From contig JBCAQO010000001.1 in NCBI GenBank assembly GCA_039111635.1, positions 558,001 through 622,000 on the forward strand: DNA of 64,000 bases. The letters are read 5' to 3'. Of the stretch, positions 44,243 through 55,771 are shown piece by piece. The position numbers and the translations under genes were made by a program. Under the pieces are notes generated by a model, which had not been told where the DNA came from, did not search any database, and worked only from the letters and a program-made list of their open reading frames with translations. The stretch comes from Heterobasidion occidentale (Eukaryota; Basidiomycota; Agaricomycetes; Russulales; Bondarzewiaceae). Each line of letters opens with the position of its first letter. Positions within the stretch are counted from its first letter, which is position 1.

Positions 44243-47200
44243 TCATGCTGACCACCGGCTCCGTCGCCGCTCCTCCTCTCGTGCCGACGCGTTCGCCCAC
44301 ACAGCAGCTTCCTCCTCCCGCCCTCGCCGCCGCCACACCGTCTCCTCCGTCCCCGCCTCGTAGAACAGCTTGTAGCTCCCCAGGCTCACCCGGATCCCTA
44401 GGTTCCCTTCCGTCATCACCGTCTCCCGCGATCCTAGATCATCCGATGTCAGGTGCCTAACAATAGAACGGCCCCATCGTTAGTCGCCCGCGCAGCCAAA
44501 ATAGACTCCCGTCGGTTTGCCCACCGTTTAAGGAAAATCGGGCTGGTCGCCTTTGATCCACGGACCCCTGCCCCGCCCACCCACTCCGTGGGATGGTCCA
44601 TCACGTAGCTCTCGACGTATTCCCTCCATCGGCCAACACTCGTACCGCCATCGTTCACGCTGGCTTCGTCCGCACCCACCAATTGAATGCGCATCGTTTT
44701 GGATCCGGCATCCTGTGAGTTTCCTTCCGCGTTAGTTTTGCGTTCCAGCTGATCTGTTGGCATCTGACTCACCCATTCAACTCCGTAAAGGTTGTCATCG
44801 GACCCAACGTGTCGCTCCGCGGCGCGTCTATACCGTATGACGTCCTGTTGTGTAAAGCCGTTGTCCGATCTTGCCTTCTTCAGAAAATACCACAGTTCCT
44901 GGCACTTGTTGTCTGTCACGACCGTCTGAACCTGTCACGCCAGATGAACAAGGTCTCTTTTTATGGTTCCGAGGGAAACTCTCACCTGCTTGATGAGCGC
45001 CGCGATGACTTTATCGACGGTATAAAGATGGAACGCCTAGAGCTGGGTTTAATGGAAGAAGCCTCCGTGACGACGGAGAGGATGGCGTACCTTGGTTCCA
45101 AAGAACCATCGCATGTGCTCCTCAAAAGTAGCCTGGTCCATCTCACCGTCGAACAGTTTCTCGCACGAGTCCAGGAGATACATGTAGAGCACATTCGAGT
45201 CTTCGGTCAGAACCTGGTCCTGTACGGTTTCCAGTATCTGGTCGAGTACAGCAGATGGGCCTTGCGCGTCTTCCAGACCCAGCTCTACCGCGATGGGGTT
45301 AGCAAGGAGATGCTCGAACTTCTGGCTTGCATGCTTTGCGCCGACCTCCTTGCAAATCGATAGCCGAAAATAGAGCAGCTGCATCGGAATTAGATTCACG
45401 ACCAACATAAAGTTCACTCTCCCAAAATAGGATGCACGCACCTGGAGCAGCCGCAGGAGCGTGTACAGCGTCGTATTCGCGAAGAACGGACGTTTGCTCA
45501 CCGGAGCCTCGCGAATAGATTTGATTTCGTCCGTAAGGCTCTCCCGTATCCAGACGTCCGCAGGTTGGGCGGGTGCTCTCTGTCCCTCACCTTTCGCATC
45601 CCCATTTGACGGCGACGGACCGTCCTGCACAAAAATACGCGACCCACTCGGCTGCAGATCGTCCACCATCGGGGATGCCGCTCTGGAACCTGCGACAGAA
45701 GGAGTTTGTCCCTTTCGAGCAGTCCATTTCTCTTGAGCAGTCTTCAGTAGCTTCTTCCGGAGGTCGCCAGGGTGGACACCGCCACTGGCATTGCCGGTGC
45801 CTGCAGACCGGCGCCCACCTCGGTGAGGACTTGTCTCCTCCAACGCATCGGCAGCGCCCGTGTGCTCATCGCCCGAGTCATCGTCCTCCTGTTCGAGGTC
45901 GAGTGGCCCGCAAGCCGCATTGAACTCCGGAAGGGGGAACATGCATAGGGTGGGCACGAACGCGCGCAGGAACTTCTCCACGCTACGCCTCTCCTGCTGA
46001 CTGTAAACAGCTTGATTGTGGTCGAGATATGAATAGACCAGCTTGAGCGAATCCTGAAGGACGGCCGTGTCCTGGAAGCTATACTCGAGCTGGTGCCCGG
46101 GCGAGCCGAAGATGAAGGTGGGTTTTCCCGTAAGCTCCATCTCCTGGAACTGCTCTGCTTTGATGCCCTCAATTTCCATGACGAGAGACTTGGTGGTGGT
46201 GTTCTTCTTGTCGTTTGCTTTAAAGTTGATCCCCATCTGATCAAGCGACTTGTAAAAGTTCTTCGCCTCGACCTGCCGCCAAGTAATGCCCCAGGCCCGC
46301 TGCGCACGACGCCATTCATCGCACTTTTGCTTCAACCGCTGGAGAACGACAGGCACGGTGACGCTCGGGACGTCCTGCAGGGCTTGATAAACCTCCGACC
46401 CAGCGTCCTTCCCATAAATCTTTTTGATCGTACGCAGATAGATGCATTTGCTCTCCCCTCCGAGATCAGGCTTCAATCGAAATTGTGCTCGCTCCTCGTG
46501 GGACATTTCCTCGATCCTCGCGTTCAGCGACTCCAGAATAACGATCGTACGGATGATGCCCTCGAAATGTATCTCATACTCGTGCCGTTCGTCTTCGGTC
46601 TTGTGTATCGCTTCTTCGAAAGTGTTCTTCTTGTGTGTTACGAAGCCGCCGTCTTCGGATGCCCAGGTAGGGTGGGAGACCCATTCATCGTTGAGCACAG
46701 ATCGAGCCAGCTGATCTCGGCCAGATGTGGCCAGCCTTGCCTCCTATCATAGCGATGATGTAGTGAGTACTCGCAGACAATGAATTTTGCACAACGCTCA
46801 CACTATCGGGTAGTCGACGATAGCTTGGCCCTCCCCCATCGTCCACTGGGGCAGGCGGAATCAGTTCAGGCGGGCCTGTCCGAATGCTGAACGGCGGTCC
46901 ATATTCCACACTTTCCCGCTTGTCGTCCCAACCGAGGAGTGCCTTGAATTGCGTCAGCAGCTCACCGTGCCCGAGGAACAGTTCCGCGCTGGCGATCAGC
47001 TGCTTGGTATCAACAATATCCTTCGAATACATATTCAGCAATTTAAGAAAGTCTTCCCACGTTTCCCGAGGTTCGAGGGTCCTCTTGGCTCGGTCAAAGA
47101 ACTGCTGCTCGTCATGAGCTGCTGAGCTGGGACCAGATGTTGCAGCTAGGTTTGGCGAATCTACCCAACTGAAGGTCTCGTGGACGTGTATGCCCGGGAA

Positions 47201-49207
47201 CGCCGGTGTGGAGAAAGACGCCGACTGGCGCAGGTGGGACGGACCCGGTACAGGTGAAGCCGGCGCGGGGAAGCTGGTGAACGTCGGAGACTGCGCACGA
47301 CCCTTTGCAGGCCTGGCTCTTTGTTTCTTTCTATTATCCTGTGCGCAGAGGCCGTCAGTCAACGCACGAGGCCACAATGCACAATGTAACTCACTCGTCC
47401 AGGTTCAGCCCGCTGAGATTCCTTCCCTGCCTCTCTCTTCCGACGTCTAGATGGAGGCAGTTCCTTTCGGGCATGGGATGGGGGAGCAGCCTCGTGGTTC
47501 CAAACGCTCGTTGCTGTAGAGCCTTGAGGGTGCGGCAGTATGCCGACGTGTGGCGCTGTTCGAATGGCGGACATCTCAGGCAGGAAGTCTTTGAACTCGC
47601 CCAGCAGATCGGGGGCGTCTTTGAAAAGGGCTTGGACCTGGACGTAAACCTACATACCGAGTGGCTGTTCAAACATGGTGGCATCGACGGACAAAGGAAG
47701 CGTGACGCACCTCCTGCATCATCCTTTGTTCTCTCATTTGTAGCGCCTGCTGATCTTTGACTTCCTTCAAATAAATCTGCTGCTCTTTACGGTAGGTTTG
47801 CAGAATCTCCAAGAACTGCTTGTACGTGTTCGGTTCATCGGGGTATCTCGTTTTGATTTTGTTCAGGTATTGGATAGCATGGTCGAACTCTCCACTTTGT
47901 TGTGCTCTCTCGACCGCGTTCTGGCTCTTGTTGCTCATGTTGCCCAATACAGACGCTGCGTGAGCAGTCGTGGAAACTCCTGGGGGTCCTGGAGAGTAAG
48001 ATCCAAGAGGATCATAGTAGATGGGAGCAGTTGAAGGACGGCCATGTGGGGATGGAGGACGTGAGCCAGATGCAGAGGGAATGTCCGAGATGGTGTGCAA
48101 CGGCGCGTGAAGCTGGGTCACTTGAGGTACGAACGGAGACGCGTTCACGAGTCCAAAAGCTGGTGTCGGGATGGTAGAAGTAGTTGTGCCAGTGGGAGTG
48201 GTGACGGTGATGAGGTTCACGTCGTGAGGATCAGTGGAACAATTTATGTGGTAGCCCGGCGGAAGGAAGGTGTTAAACCCTTGTATGAGGCCGGGGTTTC
48301 CGTGAAAGAGCATGGAGACGCGTTCGATGACTCCTGGTGTGTCAATCCTGAGAAACGATTAGTGAAAGAGCCGTTTGGAGGATCGAATGAATGCGAAGGA
48401 CCAATGCTCAATGAAACTATGACATAGTTGCAGTCCCGATAAGGTAGGAGCTGGTCGGGCCGCCGGCAAGGCTTTTGGCCTTCCGTCATACCGTGCTATG
48501 GGCAGGGGGAGCGGCATGAAGAGGCGTCACAGAGGCTTGTGTGGAGGACAACATCGTGTGGATCCATAGCTTCCAGTCAACCAGCTCCGCAATGACTCGA
48601 GTTTCGCAACATCCATGTGAACATAATACGTCGCAGCCCTCCCAAGGAAAAATCGGCAAACAAAAGTAGGCTGTAGGACTCACAGCTGACTCTTGAAATC
48701 CTTCATTATATCCAAAAACTGGTTGTAGACATCCGGCTTCTCCGCAAACTGTATCTTCACCGCGTCCAAATAGCTTAGGGCATCCGTGACGTTCAACGGG
48801 CGACCTCCGTCCCCCAGTCGAGGGGTACCAGGACCGGTGTTCGACGGACTTCCTCTCAGACCGGGGACGGGTGTTTCGGACTTGGGGGGTGCGAGAGGGC
48901 CGCTGGATGCTGCCCGCGAGCGAGGTATAGATGATGCCCCAAACGAACCTCCCATCCCCTGCATCTCTTGCTCCAATGTGTATGCTTCGGACAACTTGGA
49001 CGGTCCAGCAGTCTCGTGGTCAGGAGAATGACTCCGACTTGGCTGTGGGACTTCCTGTTGAATGGCGACGGTGTGTGCAGGTGATGACGGCTTCGAGATC
49101 GCAGTCAAGGGCGGGGTACTGGAGGGTGCAGCAACAAGAGAGATTACGTTGGGCTTGGGAGCAGGAGAGAGGGGCGGAGGCAGTGGTGGTGTTAGAGAGA
49201 TATTCAT
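44243..49207 (-). CDS. SIN3: SIN3 transcriptional corepressor scaffold
   Basis: Scaffold of the Sin3/Rpd3 histone deacetylase complex. The start at 49207 gives a Pro/Ser-rich N-terminus. PAH1 (about residues 140-205): [20 protein letters not shown] and, after a 336-bp intron, [22 protein letters not shown]2 (about 320-400): [20 protein letters not shown], then [22 protein letters not shown]3: [20 protein letters not shown], then [11 protein letters not shown]. The HDAC-interaction region has [23 protein letters not shown] and [18 protein letters not shown]. The C-terminal Sin3 domain follows: [58 protein letters not shown], then PIFLKR joined across an intron to [31 protein letters not shown] and the stop at 44243-44245. 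Every exon joins in phase with no frame break over 5 kb. The 336-bp intron (48348-48683) is several times longer than the others. Confidence 0.93.
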
Positions 49208-49696
49208 AGCCGAGTTGTTACAATTTACGCTGCGATGCAAGCTTCTGGCGCCCACCGCGTTCTCGACAACCGCAATGTCGTGGGAGAAAATCTTATCTTA
49301 TCTCCCCAGAGATTGATAAGATCAGACCTCAGAACTCCATGTGGGAGCTGAAAAGAATAGAGTTGTTGGTGCAAACGATACATATGGATAATCTAAACAC
49401 GGGGAACTAAGAACAAAGCGTCGCGAAGGAATTCTACCTATGTTCATATCACCCATTCCCAGGAGCCTGGTTATTTCGAGCATCGAACTTCTTCTCACTT
49501 ATCATGTACAAAGTACTTACGGAGTGGTTTACTGGATCCGACTTGATGGAGGAGAAAAATATGGAAGGAAAAAAGTCAAGGCTAAGTGTATGATTGTGAA
49601 TCCACTCGAACTTTGTGTACATATTCGTAGGCCTCCGGCGAAGCCGGTGTAGGAAAAAAGTATGGAGCTTCGTAAGGATAGGTGCGCGCCGCCGAA
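49208..49696. other. SIN3 upstream region
   Basis: About 0.49 kb between the SIN3 start and the 3' end of the next minus-strand gene. A pyrimidine-rich or TATA motif is not obvious. The sequence TATCTTATCTTATCT-like (49290-49305) is a short direct repeat. Confidence 0.4.
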
Positions 49697-50581
49697 TCAG
49701 AACTCTTCTTTTGCATGGCACCGTTTCGTCGACGCGTGCTCTTCTGGTTCGTCGCTACACGAAGGCCCAGTGAGCTCGAGCAGGATCAAGTGACGATCTA
49801 TATTGCACAACTCACACGAATCGGTGCTAGGAGATCGATCGACTCGCTGCGCGACAGTCGCTTTCCTCTTGAGCTTGCGTCCTGGAATTTTCATATCTGG
49901 AAGCGACGCCACTGCATGCAGAGGTGAGGTCAACAAACGCATGGGACCGCTCTTGTCCCGCGGTTGCTCTGAGGGCAACGAAAGGCACCGACAGAATTTC
50001 TGCTTCGGCAATCGTGTGTGCTTGATACTTGAGAACTGGAAAGAGGGCTTGCGCTTCCCAGCCGCCGCCCTATCGTAGTCGGATTGAAGGCATTCGTCCT
50101 CGGATGACTGGGAGGGCACCTCTTGATTGAACGTCCCACTGGAAACCACTGAATCTCCCGTCGTTATCAGCTCGGCTCGTGGACATTCAGGTAAGGTCGG
50201 CATTGAAGGAGGTATAGAGCGGTGGGGATCATGCCAGGAGCGATTGAAAGGAGAGTGCGGTTCAGGAATTGACTGTATGGTGGAGGAGGAGGTACGAATC
50301 GGTGATGACGGCTCAAAGGAATCATTCGATGTCACGAGATAAGAGGAGACACTACGTGGCCGCTGTCCATGCTCACGAGTCAGCGGAACCATAGGAGGTG
50401 GCCTCTCGCGCAGCGTAGGCTCAAGTTGGCTTAGAGCCGTAGCCATGATGCTCTGCGTGATAACTTTGTTCAAAGAGAGAACGCGAATGAATTCGCCTAC
50501 ACGCACCAGGATGAATCCAGCCAGTGCTTGCATTACACAAGAGACCCAGAAACCGAATTCGTGCCATAGCTGGTGGATCAT
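49697..50581 (-). CDS. Unknown protein, 294 codons or less
   Basis: One uninterrupted frame. From the first ATG a hydrophobic segment (FWVSCVMQALAGFILVRVG) lies near the N-terminus; a second possible start at 50443 (MATALSQLEPTLRE) would exclude it. The rest is Ser/Pro-rich, with TREHGQRPRSVSSY, QSSEDECLQSDYD and a basic stretch (PGRKLKRKATVAQR) that could act as a nuclear signal. No family is recognised. Codon use is even along the frame and it is much longer than chance frames nearby, which supports a real gene. Upstream exons may exist. Confidence 0.5.
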   Translation of the reverse strand: MIHQLWHEFGFWVSCVMQALAGFILVRVGEFIRVLSLNKVITQSIMATALSQLEPTLRERPPPMVPLTREHGQRPRSVSSYLVTSNDSFEPSSPIRTSSSTIQSIPEPHSPFNRSWHDPHRSIPPSMPTLPECPRAELITTGDSVVSSGTFNQEVPSQSSEDECLQSDYDRAAAGKRKPSFQFSSIKHTRLPKQKFCRCLSLPSEQPRDKSGPMRLLTSPLHAVASLPDMKIPGRKLKRKATVAQRVDRSPSTDSCELCNIDRHLILLELTGPSCSDEPEEHASTKRCHAKEEF

Positions 50582-51371
50582 ATGAGCACGTGGGGGAAAG
50601 TGATTTCCTCGTTCTTTCTAGTCGATCCGGAGAATACGAGAAGTTGCTTCATAACACAGACAAGAGGTATGAGAGTGCTCAAAAAGTAAGCGACTGCAGA
50701 ATATGGTCTCGGGAATATTATAGGGAGAAAGTTAGGGGCCAAGTTGTGAGACACAGGATCCTGATCGACGGCGGGAAACCAACCAGCGGGATAGGGAAAG
50801 GCTTAGTATCATCTTACCAACCTGGCTGATGTAGGAACACTGTCATATCCGAACTGCTGACTTGCTGACTTGTTCCACGACGGGTTCCACATTGACATAA
50901 ACTTTTCACCCACCAATCAGCGTAAGTCGCAGTATAGAGAAACCGAAGAGTGCCAGATGTCATCCAAATCCCATTGAATACTCCAAATTCTTCAGCTCCA
51001 AGAGTACCCCAAGTGGAATGCCGGTATCTGCATCCGCGAGTTCGCCCTAAGATCCTGAGCAAGCCAGAGATTCATGACGGATCCATATTATTCAATCGAC
51101 TCGCAAAACGAAGCAAAGGAGGTCCGAGGAGATACCAGCAAGCGGTGGTGTGTGAGAATTCGAGGTGTCCTCGTCGCGAAGGATTGGATCTGGTTGGATG
51201 CAAGGATAGACCGAACTTGGCGGCCGGAGTCATCGGCACAGTCACGTGACGGTCCGTGACGGTCTTGGACTTCGTCGTGTCGGGCGCTGTTGTAACGACT
51301 CCCAGCTTTCTTCCGAACGTCGTCGACGCCGTTGCCCGTCATCTTGCTCTATCATCGTCGCTAAACCCACG
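50582..51371. other. Upstream region of SHO1 and the unknown gene
   Basis: Divergent interval of 0.79 kb that should contain both promoters. A CACGTGACGGTCCGTGACGG segment at 51244-51263 contains a 9-bp direct repeat and a CACGTG core. No coding exon seen. Confidence 0.4.
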
Positions 51372-52602
51372 ATGCCCCCTCGCGGCAATGAAGGACTGGA
51401 TTTCACTCCAATATTAACACATTACCTCTTCTTGTTCACTAGTATTCTCGCTGTGGTCAGTGTCCCTCGTTTCTCGGAATAGAACGGAAAATTTCTCATC
51501 GCATTCATGGATCGTCTGATACAGGTCGGCTGGTTTGTAGCCTTCATATCACAAGCAGTCGTGACTGCACAATGTGAGTCGAATCGTACATCTAAAGGCT
51601 CCACGCCTGACTGTCATTCCAGTCGGCCATGGCGCTGTCGGAACCCTTTGGTTTGCGATCTTCCTTGAACTCTTCCTCGTCGTTGGCGTCCTCTACACTC
51701 TTGCCAGCGACTCGATAGCGATGCATCGCTTCCAGATCTCCACCTTCGGTGCGGTTGCCATCGTATTTTCCGTCCTCGGCGTAGATGCGGGAATCTTCAC
51801 TGGCCAGGCCGCTCGAGGTGCAATGGCTGCTGGTTGGCTCATCCTCGCCGTCGTCAATATTCTCTGGGTCCTCTACTTCACTTCAGAGGAGGACTCGCTC
51901 ACTCTTCATGTCTTTAATGCATTGGGCACTGGCGGCCTTACCCCTCCTTCGCGCAGGCGTCGCACACGCACGCAGTCCGTTCATAACATGGGATCCGGAA
52001 ACGGCTACGGTGGGGGATACTCTTCTCCAGCGGGCGTCGGCTCGGCACCATACGACACCAAAATGACAACCAACTTTAGTCCGGGGGCGGGTATACGGAG
52101 CCAGGGAAGTCTCCACGGGAGTTCTGGCGTGGACGGGGGGCCCCCAAAGAGTTTGAATGGGGCCCCAAGCATAGCGAGCAACATGGGTCCAGGAGCATCG
52201 ACGATGCCAGGAGAGAACGGGGGATTGACTTCACCGCTCACGACTCCAGGAAATGCGGGGGTCGGTTCAGGAGGAGGTCCCCCATTGCCTGAGGACACCA
52301 ACATCAATTCGGAGACATACGCATACAAAGCAAAGGCGCTTTACGCTTGTGAGTGTCTTGGTAAGACTGTGCTCGTACAGGACTCATGGCTTCTCTAGAT
52401 TCTGCATCGCCTGATGATCCAAACGAGATATCGTTCGCCAAGGGCGAAATCATGGACATCATGGACAAACAGGGCAAATGGTGGCAAGCTAAGAAGGCGG
52501 ATGGTTCGATTGGCAGTACGTTTCATCCTCGATGTATTCCTTTACAGCCCTGACCCCGAATCATTCACAGTCGCGCCATCGAATTACCTTCAGATTATCT
52601 AA
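51372..52602 (+). CDS. SHO1: SHO1 osmosensor, four-helix membrane protein with SH3 domain
   Basis: Plasma-membrane osmosensor that activates the HOG MAP-kinase branch by binding the Pbs2 kinase. Exon 1 (51372-51454) carries FTPILTHYLFLFTSILAV; exon 2 adds VGWFVAFISQAVVTAQ; the long third exon adds VGTLWFAIFLELFLVVGVLY, IVFSVLGVDAGIFTG and WLILAVVNILWVLYF. Four membrane helices therefore lie in the first 140 residues. A Gly/Ser/Pro linker follows. The SH3 domain is complete: AKALYAYSASPDDPNEISFA, KGEIMDIMDKQGKWWQAKKA and GIAPSNYLQII, ending at the stop 52600-52602. Five exons with introns in phase and no frame break. Length (about 310 residues) is normal for the family. Confidence 0.94.
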
Positions 52603-53378
52603 CCCATCTATCGGGTTGCCTGACCATCTCGCTTTTTTTTTCTGCATACGAACATCACGAAACGAGAAGCGCACAGTGTGCGATGATGCCTACTCGACCG
52701 CATATATACCCTCTTAATACTGAGCCACCGTCCTCACTCCTTCTAAGCACCACCTGCTCCTTTCCCTTCCCTTTTTGGTGCTTGGGCGATGCTGTTGATA
52801 ACAGGGTTTATCTTAGTGTCATCGTTCATTTCATTGCTGCTGCTTCAGTGACATGTCGCGATTCCGAGGTATGTCGTCTATTAGTCTATCTTGAACACTC
52901 TTGTTGTCCTATCTATATCAGCCGCGATCGGGATACCTCCCAGTTTGGACTCTTTGTTTACCTGCCATTTCTTTCTCTTCTCCCTGTATGGAGTTTGACG
53001 GACTCGTGTGCTCTGCTCAGTCTATAGGCTATGCACTGTATGTGTTCAATACGACTCGCTTTCACATCGATGTCAATTTGTGCGTGGATCGCGCAAAAAA
53101 GCGAACAGCTGGTCATTACATCGTGCTCTGGAATACTGTTACAATGTTGTTTGTTTGTTTAAAGCGTATAAGTATGCGTCGAAAGTAAAAATTCATGCCT
53201 GTCAATGCCTGCGGCCAGGTCCATTCCCTAACACCACCAACCGGTTTCTCTTCCTCCGTCCACCGCCCCCACCCCCACCACCCGTTGCTCTAACTCATGC
53301 CAAGCAATATCTAGATCCCACTCGTCTTCCTCCTCAGCCCTCCGTACTGGCCGCTGTCCAGCCACCGACTGCGGAGTG
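52603..53378. other. Convergent 3' region
   Basis: About 0.78 kb between the ends of SHO1 and the RNF10-like gene. It probably holds both 3' UTRs. It is pyrimidine-rich and has a run of nine Ts (52626 onward) and a C-rich stretch at 53264-53283. No gene seen. Confidence 0.5.
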
Positions 53379-55431
53379 CTAGAGTGCAACGCAGAAGCAA
53401 AGCTGCGGGAGCCCCACGCCCCGGTCACGGGAACACGCTGGCTCTAGTTCAGGCTCGTGCACATCCTCGACGGGGGGCGACTCTGCGTACGCCGCGTCGC
53501 TCGGGACGCGATATAGCGGGGTGCCAGTCTCCCTCCACGCAACGGAGGCTAGCTTCTCCTTCTCTCTCTCCTCGGCGCGCGCACGCGCCCGGTCGTCTTT
53601 CCGCCCCTTCTCCTTGCGCCGTGCACGCCTGCTCTTCAACGCGCCTTCGAAGTTGCGCAGCCCATCCGCCCCGACGACGTCCGTCAAATCGGCCTCGATG
53701 AAGACGACGTCGGCGCCCTCGGCCACATGTCCCAGGTACTTGCAGCGCTTGCGCAAATCGTCGTTGACGGACCCTTCGTTGTACGCCTCGACGCGAACGA
53801 CGATCGAGTCTGGGAACGATGCATACCCGTTGAAGTGGGCGTTCAGTATCTTGATGTCTAGGGGGTGCAAGAAGATGGGCATGCCCGACGCTGCCTGGTA
53901 ATAATAGTACGTTGAAGTGGAGGGGGGAGGGGGATTGAGGTTGCGACGCGGCTTCTGACTCCGAGAAGGGGCTGCAGCGGGTAGACTAGGAACTGGTGTG
54001 GGAGAATTAGGACTAGACGAAAGTGCGGCCAGGTAAGCCTCTGGCACATCGAACGTCTCGCGCTGGACAGCTTCCTGCTTTCGCCGCTGCTCGTGGTATA
54101 AGAATCGAGCCTGAATATCGTGCTGGGTCTGCAATGCCTTATCAATGGCATTCCGAAGGTACTCCGTGTCCAACGCCATCGCCTTGGCGATCTGCACCTG
54201 TAACTTCTGCTCTGCAGCGTCAACAAAAGTCACGCCGAGACTGTCGCCCATGCTCAGTAGCATTCGCCTCTCGATGGTCAGGTCATTGAGATCCTGAGTG
54301 AGCTTCTCGACTAGGTAAGTCGGCGTCGCAAGCATAAATTTGGAGTAGGTGTAAACATCGGGGAGGAAGTGAAATGGTGCTTGATGAGGAGGGAGTAGAT
54401 CAGAGGGCCAAGTGTTAGAGCGCGGGAGAGCTAGGGTGGTGATTTGAGGCCTCTGCATCAATCGCATTCGAAGAGTGGAGCCGGGCCGCGGTAAGCTATC
54501 GAGAGCCGTGGCCACGGAGGATGACGAGGAAGATGCTTCAGGAAGAAGCGCGTCCGTATCGTCTTCAGCCTGGTGAGTTCCGTCGAACCATTGGACGCTC
54601 TTGAGCTGTTTCTCGTTGACCGAGTCAAAGCAGATGGGGCATCGGACCCACTTGGTGTTGTCCGAGGTATTGAAATAGTGTAGAATACAAGGAAAACAAA
54701 ATACCTATAATAACGAAGCTATGTTCAGATCGAGAATGCATATGGTCTGGAGGTGCCACTGACATGCCCGCATTTGGTCATTCTAGGAGCAGTGGGAGGA
54801 GAGAGACATATGGGACATATAGTGTGCCCCTCGTCCTGGAGAGCCCTTGTCCGCCGCCAGCAGCAGAGGCCAAAGCGGAGCTACGTGGGATTATAATTTG
54901 CTCGATATCTTGCCATTGGAAGAAGCTGTGAGACACACTCAGCATTCGGGGGGGTCAGAGCCCAGGTCAAACATACATGTCAGGATCAGCGAAGTGTACA
55001 GTGTAGTCCCCGTTGGGATTCATGACGAATCTATATTGTGCATTAACAAACCCTACAGGCCAGTGAAGTCAGTTGTGTGAGTTGCCAATATGGAGATAGG
55101 GTAAGATAGGGCACTGACTCTCTTTGTTCCATACAGGATGCTGTATCCCATGTCTGCGGCTTCTCCTGGGTAACGCCTGTAGTTGCTGTGTTTGTCTTGG
55201 GGGCAGTGAGAAGTTGAGGAGATGATTCAGGGATTGTGATGAAGCCGTCTTGGACGAACGCTTGGGGGTCGAGGGAATAGATTGGGGAGTCGTTACACCG
55301 CGAGTAGCCATAAAAGCACTGCGTGTTTGAGAGGGCTGAATATTCGGGGTGATTGGGAGACTTGTGGTATCTCCTGGACAAGCGATACTGCTCGTCGAAG
55401 ACTTGGGAATGGACAGCCGTAGGTCCGGCAA
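53379..55431 (-). CDS. RNF10/Mag2-type RING finger protein, one apparent frameshift
   Basis: E3 ubiquitin ligase family known from ribosome quality control. The N-terminal exon has SLNHLLNFSLPPRQ and RRRHGIQHPVWNKE-like sequence. It splices to GFVNAQYRFVMNPNGDYTVH, FADPD, then FFQWQDIEQIIIPRSSALAS. The RING is EGHTICPICLSPPTAPRMTK and CGH, then across an intron VFCFPCILHYF and WVRCPICFDSV: Cys-X2-Cys, CxH, Cys-X2-Cys, Cys-X2-Cys. A long C-terminal region follows with VYTYSKFMLATPTYLVEKLT, GMPIFLHPLDIKILNAHFNG and VVFIEADLTDVVGADGL, characteristic of this family. One base is missing near 54846 (AGGGQG, then ALQDEGHTICP), in a G-run. The start is unclear: the frame is open above 55431 but an in-frame TGA at about 55490 separates it from an ATG at 55553. 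Confidence 0.82.
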
Positions 55432-55771
55432 TGACTCAACGCCACAGCTCGTCGCACGTGGCTCGTACGCACGTGCGGGACCGAAACAACGTCACAGACA
55501 AGTAGCTCTTCGAAAACCCCGAAGATTTGGTGTTGATGAAGCCGCGATATGAGACATTAAGATCGGAGACGGTCTACACACCTCACGCGGATCATAACTG
55601 CATCGCATCCCAATGCACATCCGGTACGGTGCACCAACATCCTAGAATTAAGTTGCCAAAACGGGTCATATATGTACAACATCATTGTTACACGTAGAGA
55701 AAAGCTCCAAGATAGATAACTCAGTACCACAACACTCCGGCGAGAAGCATAGCAGGTGAAAAGCACGCCTA
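55432..55771. other. Spacer between RNF10-like and DUF2235 genes
   Basis: 340 bp between two minus-strand genes. An ATG at 55553 followed by 22 open codons may belong to the first exon of the RNF10-like gene. Confidence 0.35.

Noticed and set aside
44449..44520. Frameshift in the SIN3 C-terminus (frame ending at 44449)
   Set aside because: A normal intron (GTGGGC..GACTAAC..TTAG) removes the apparent stop and joins PIFLKR to HLTSDD in phase.
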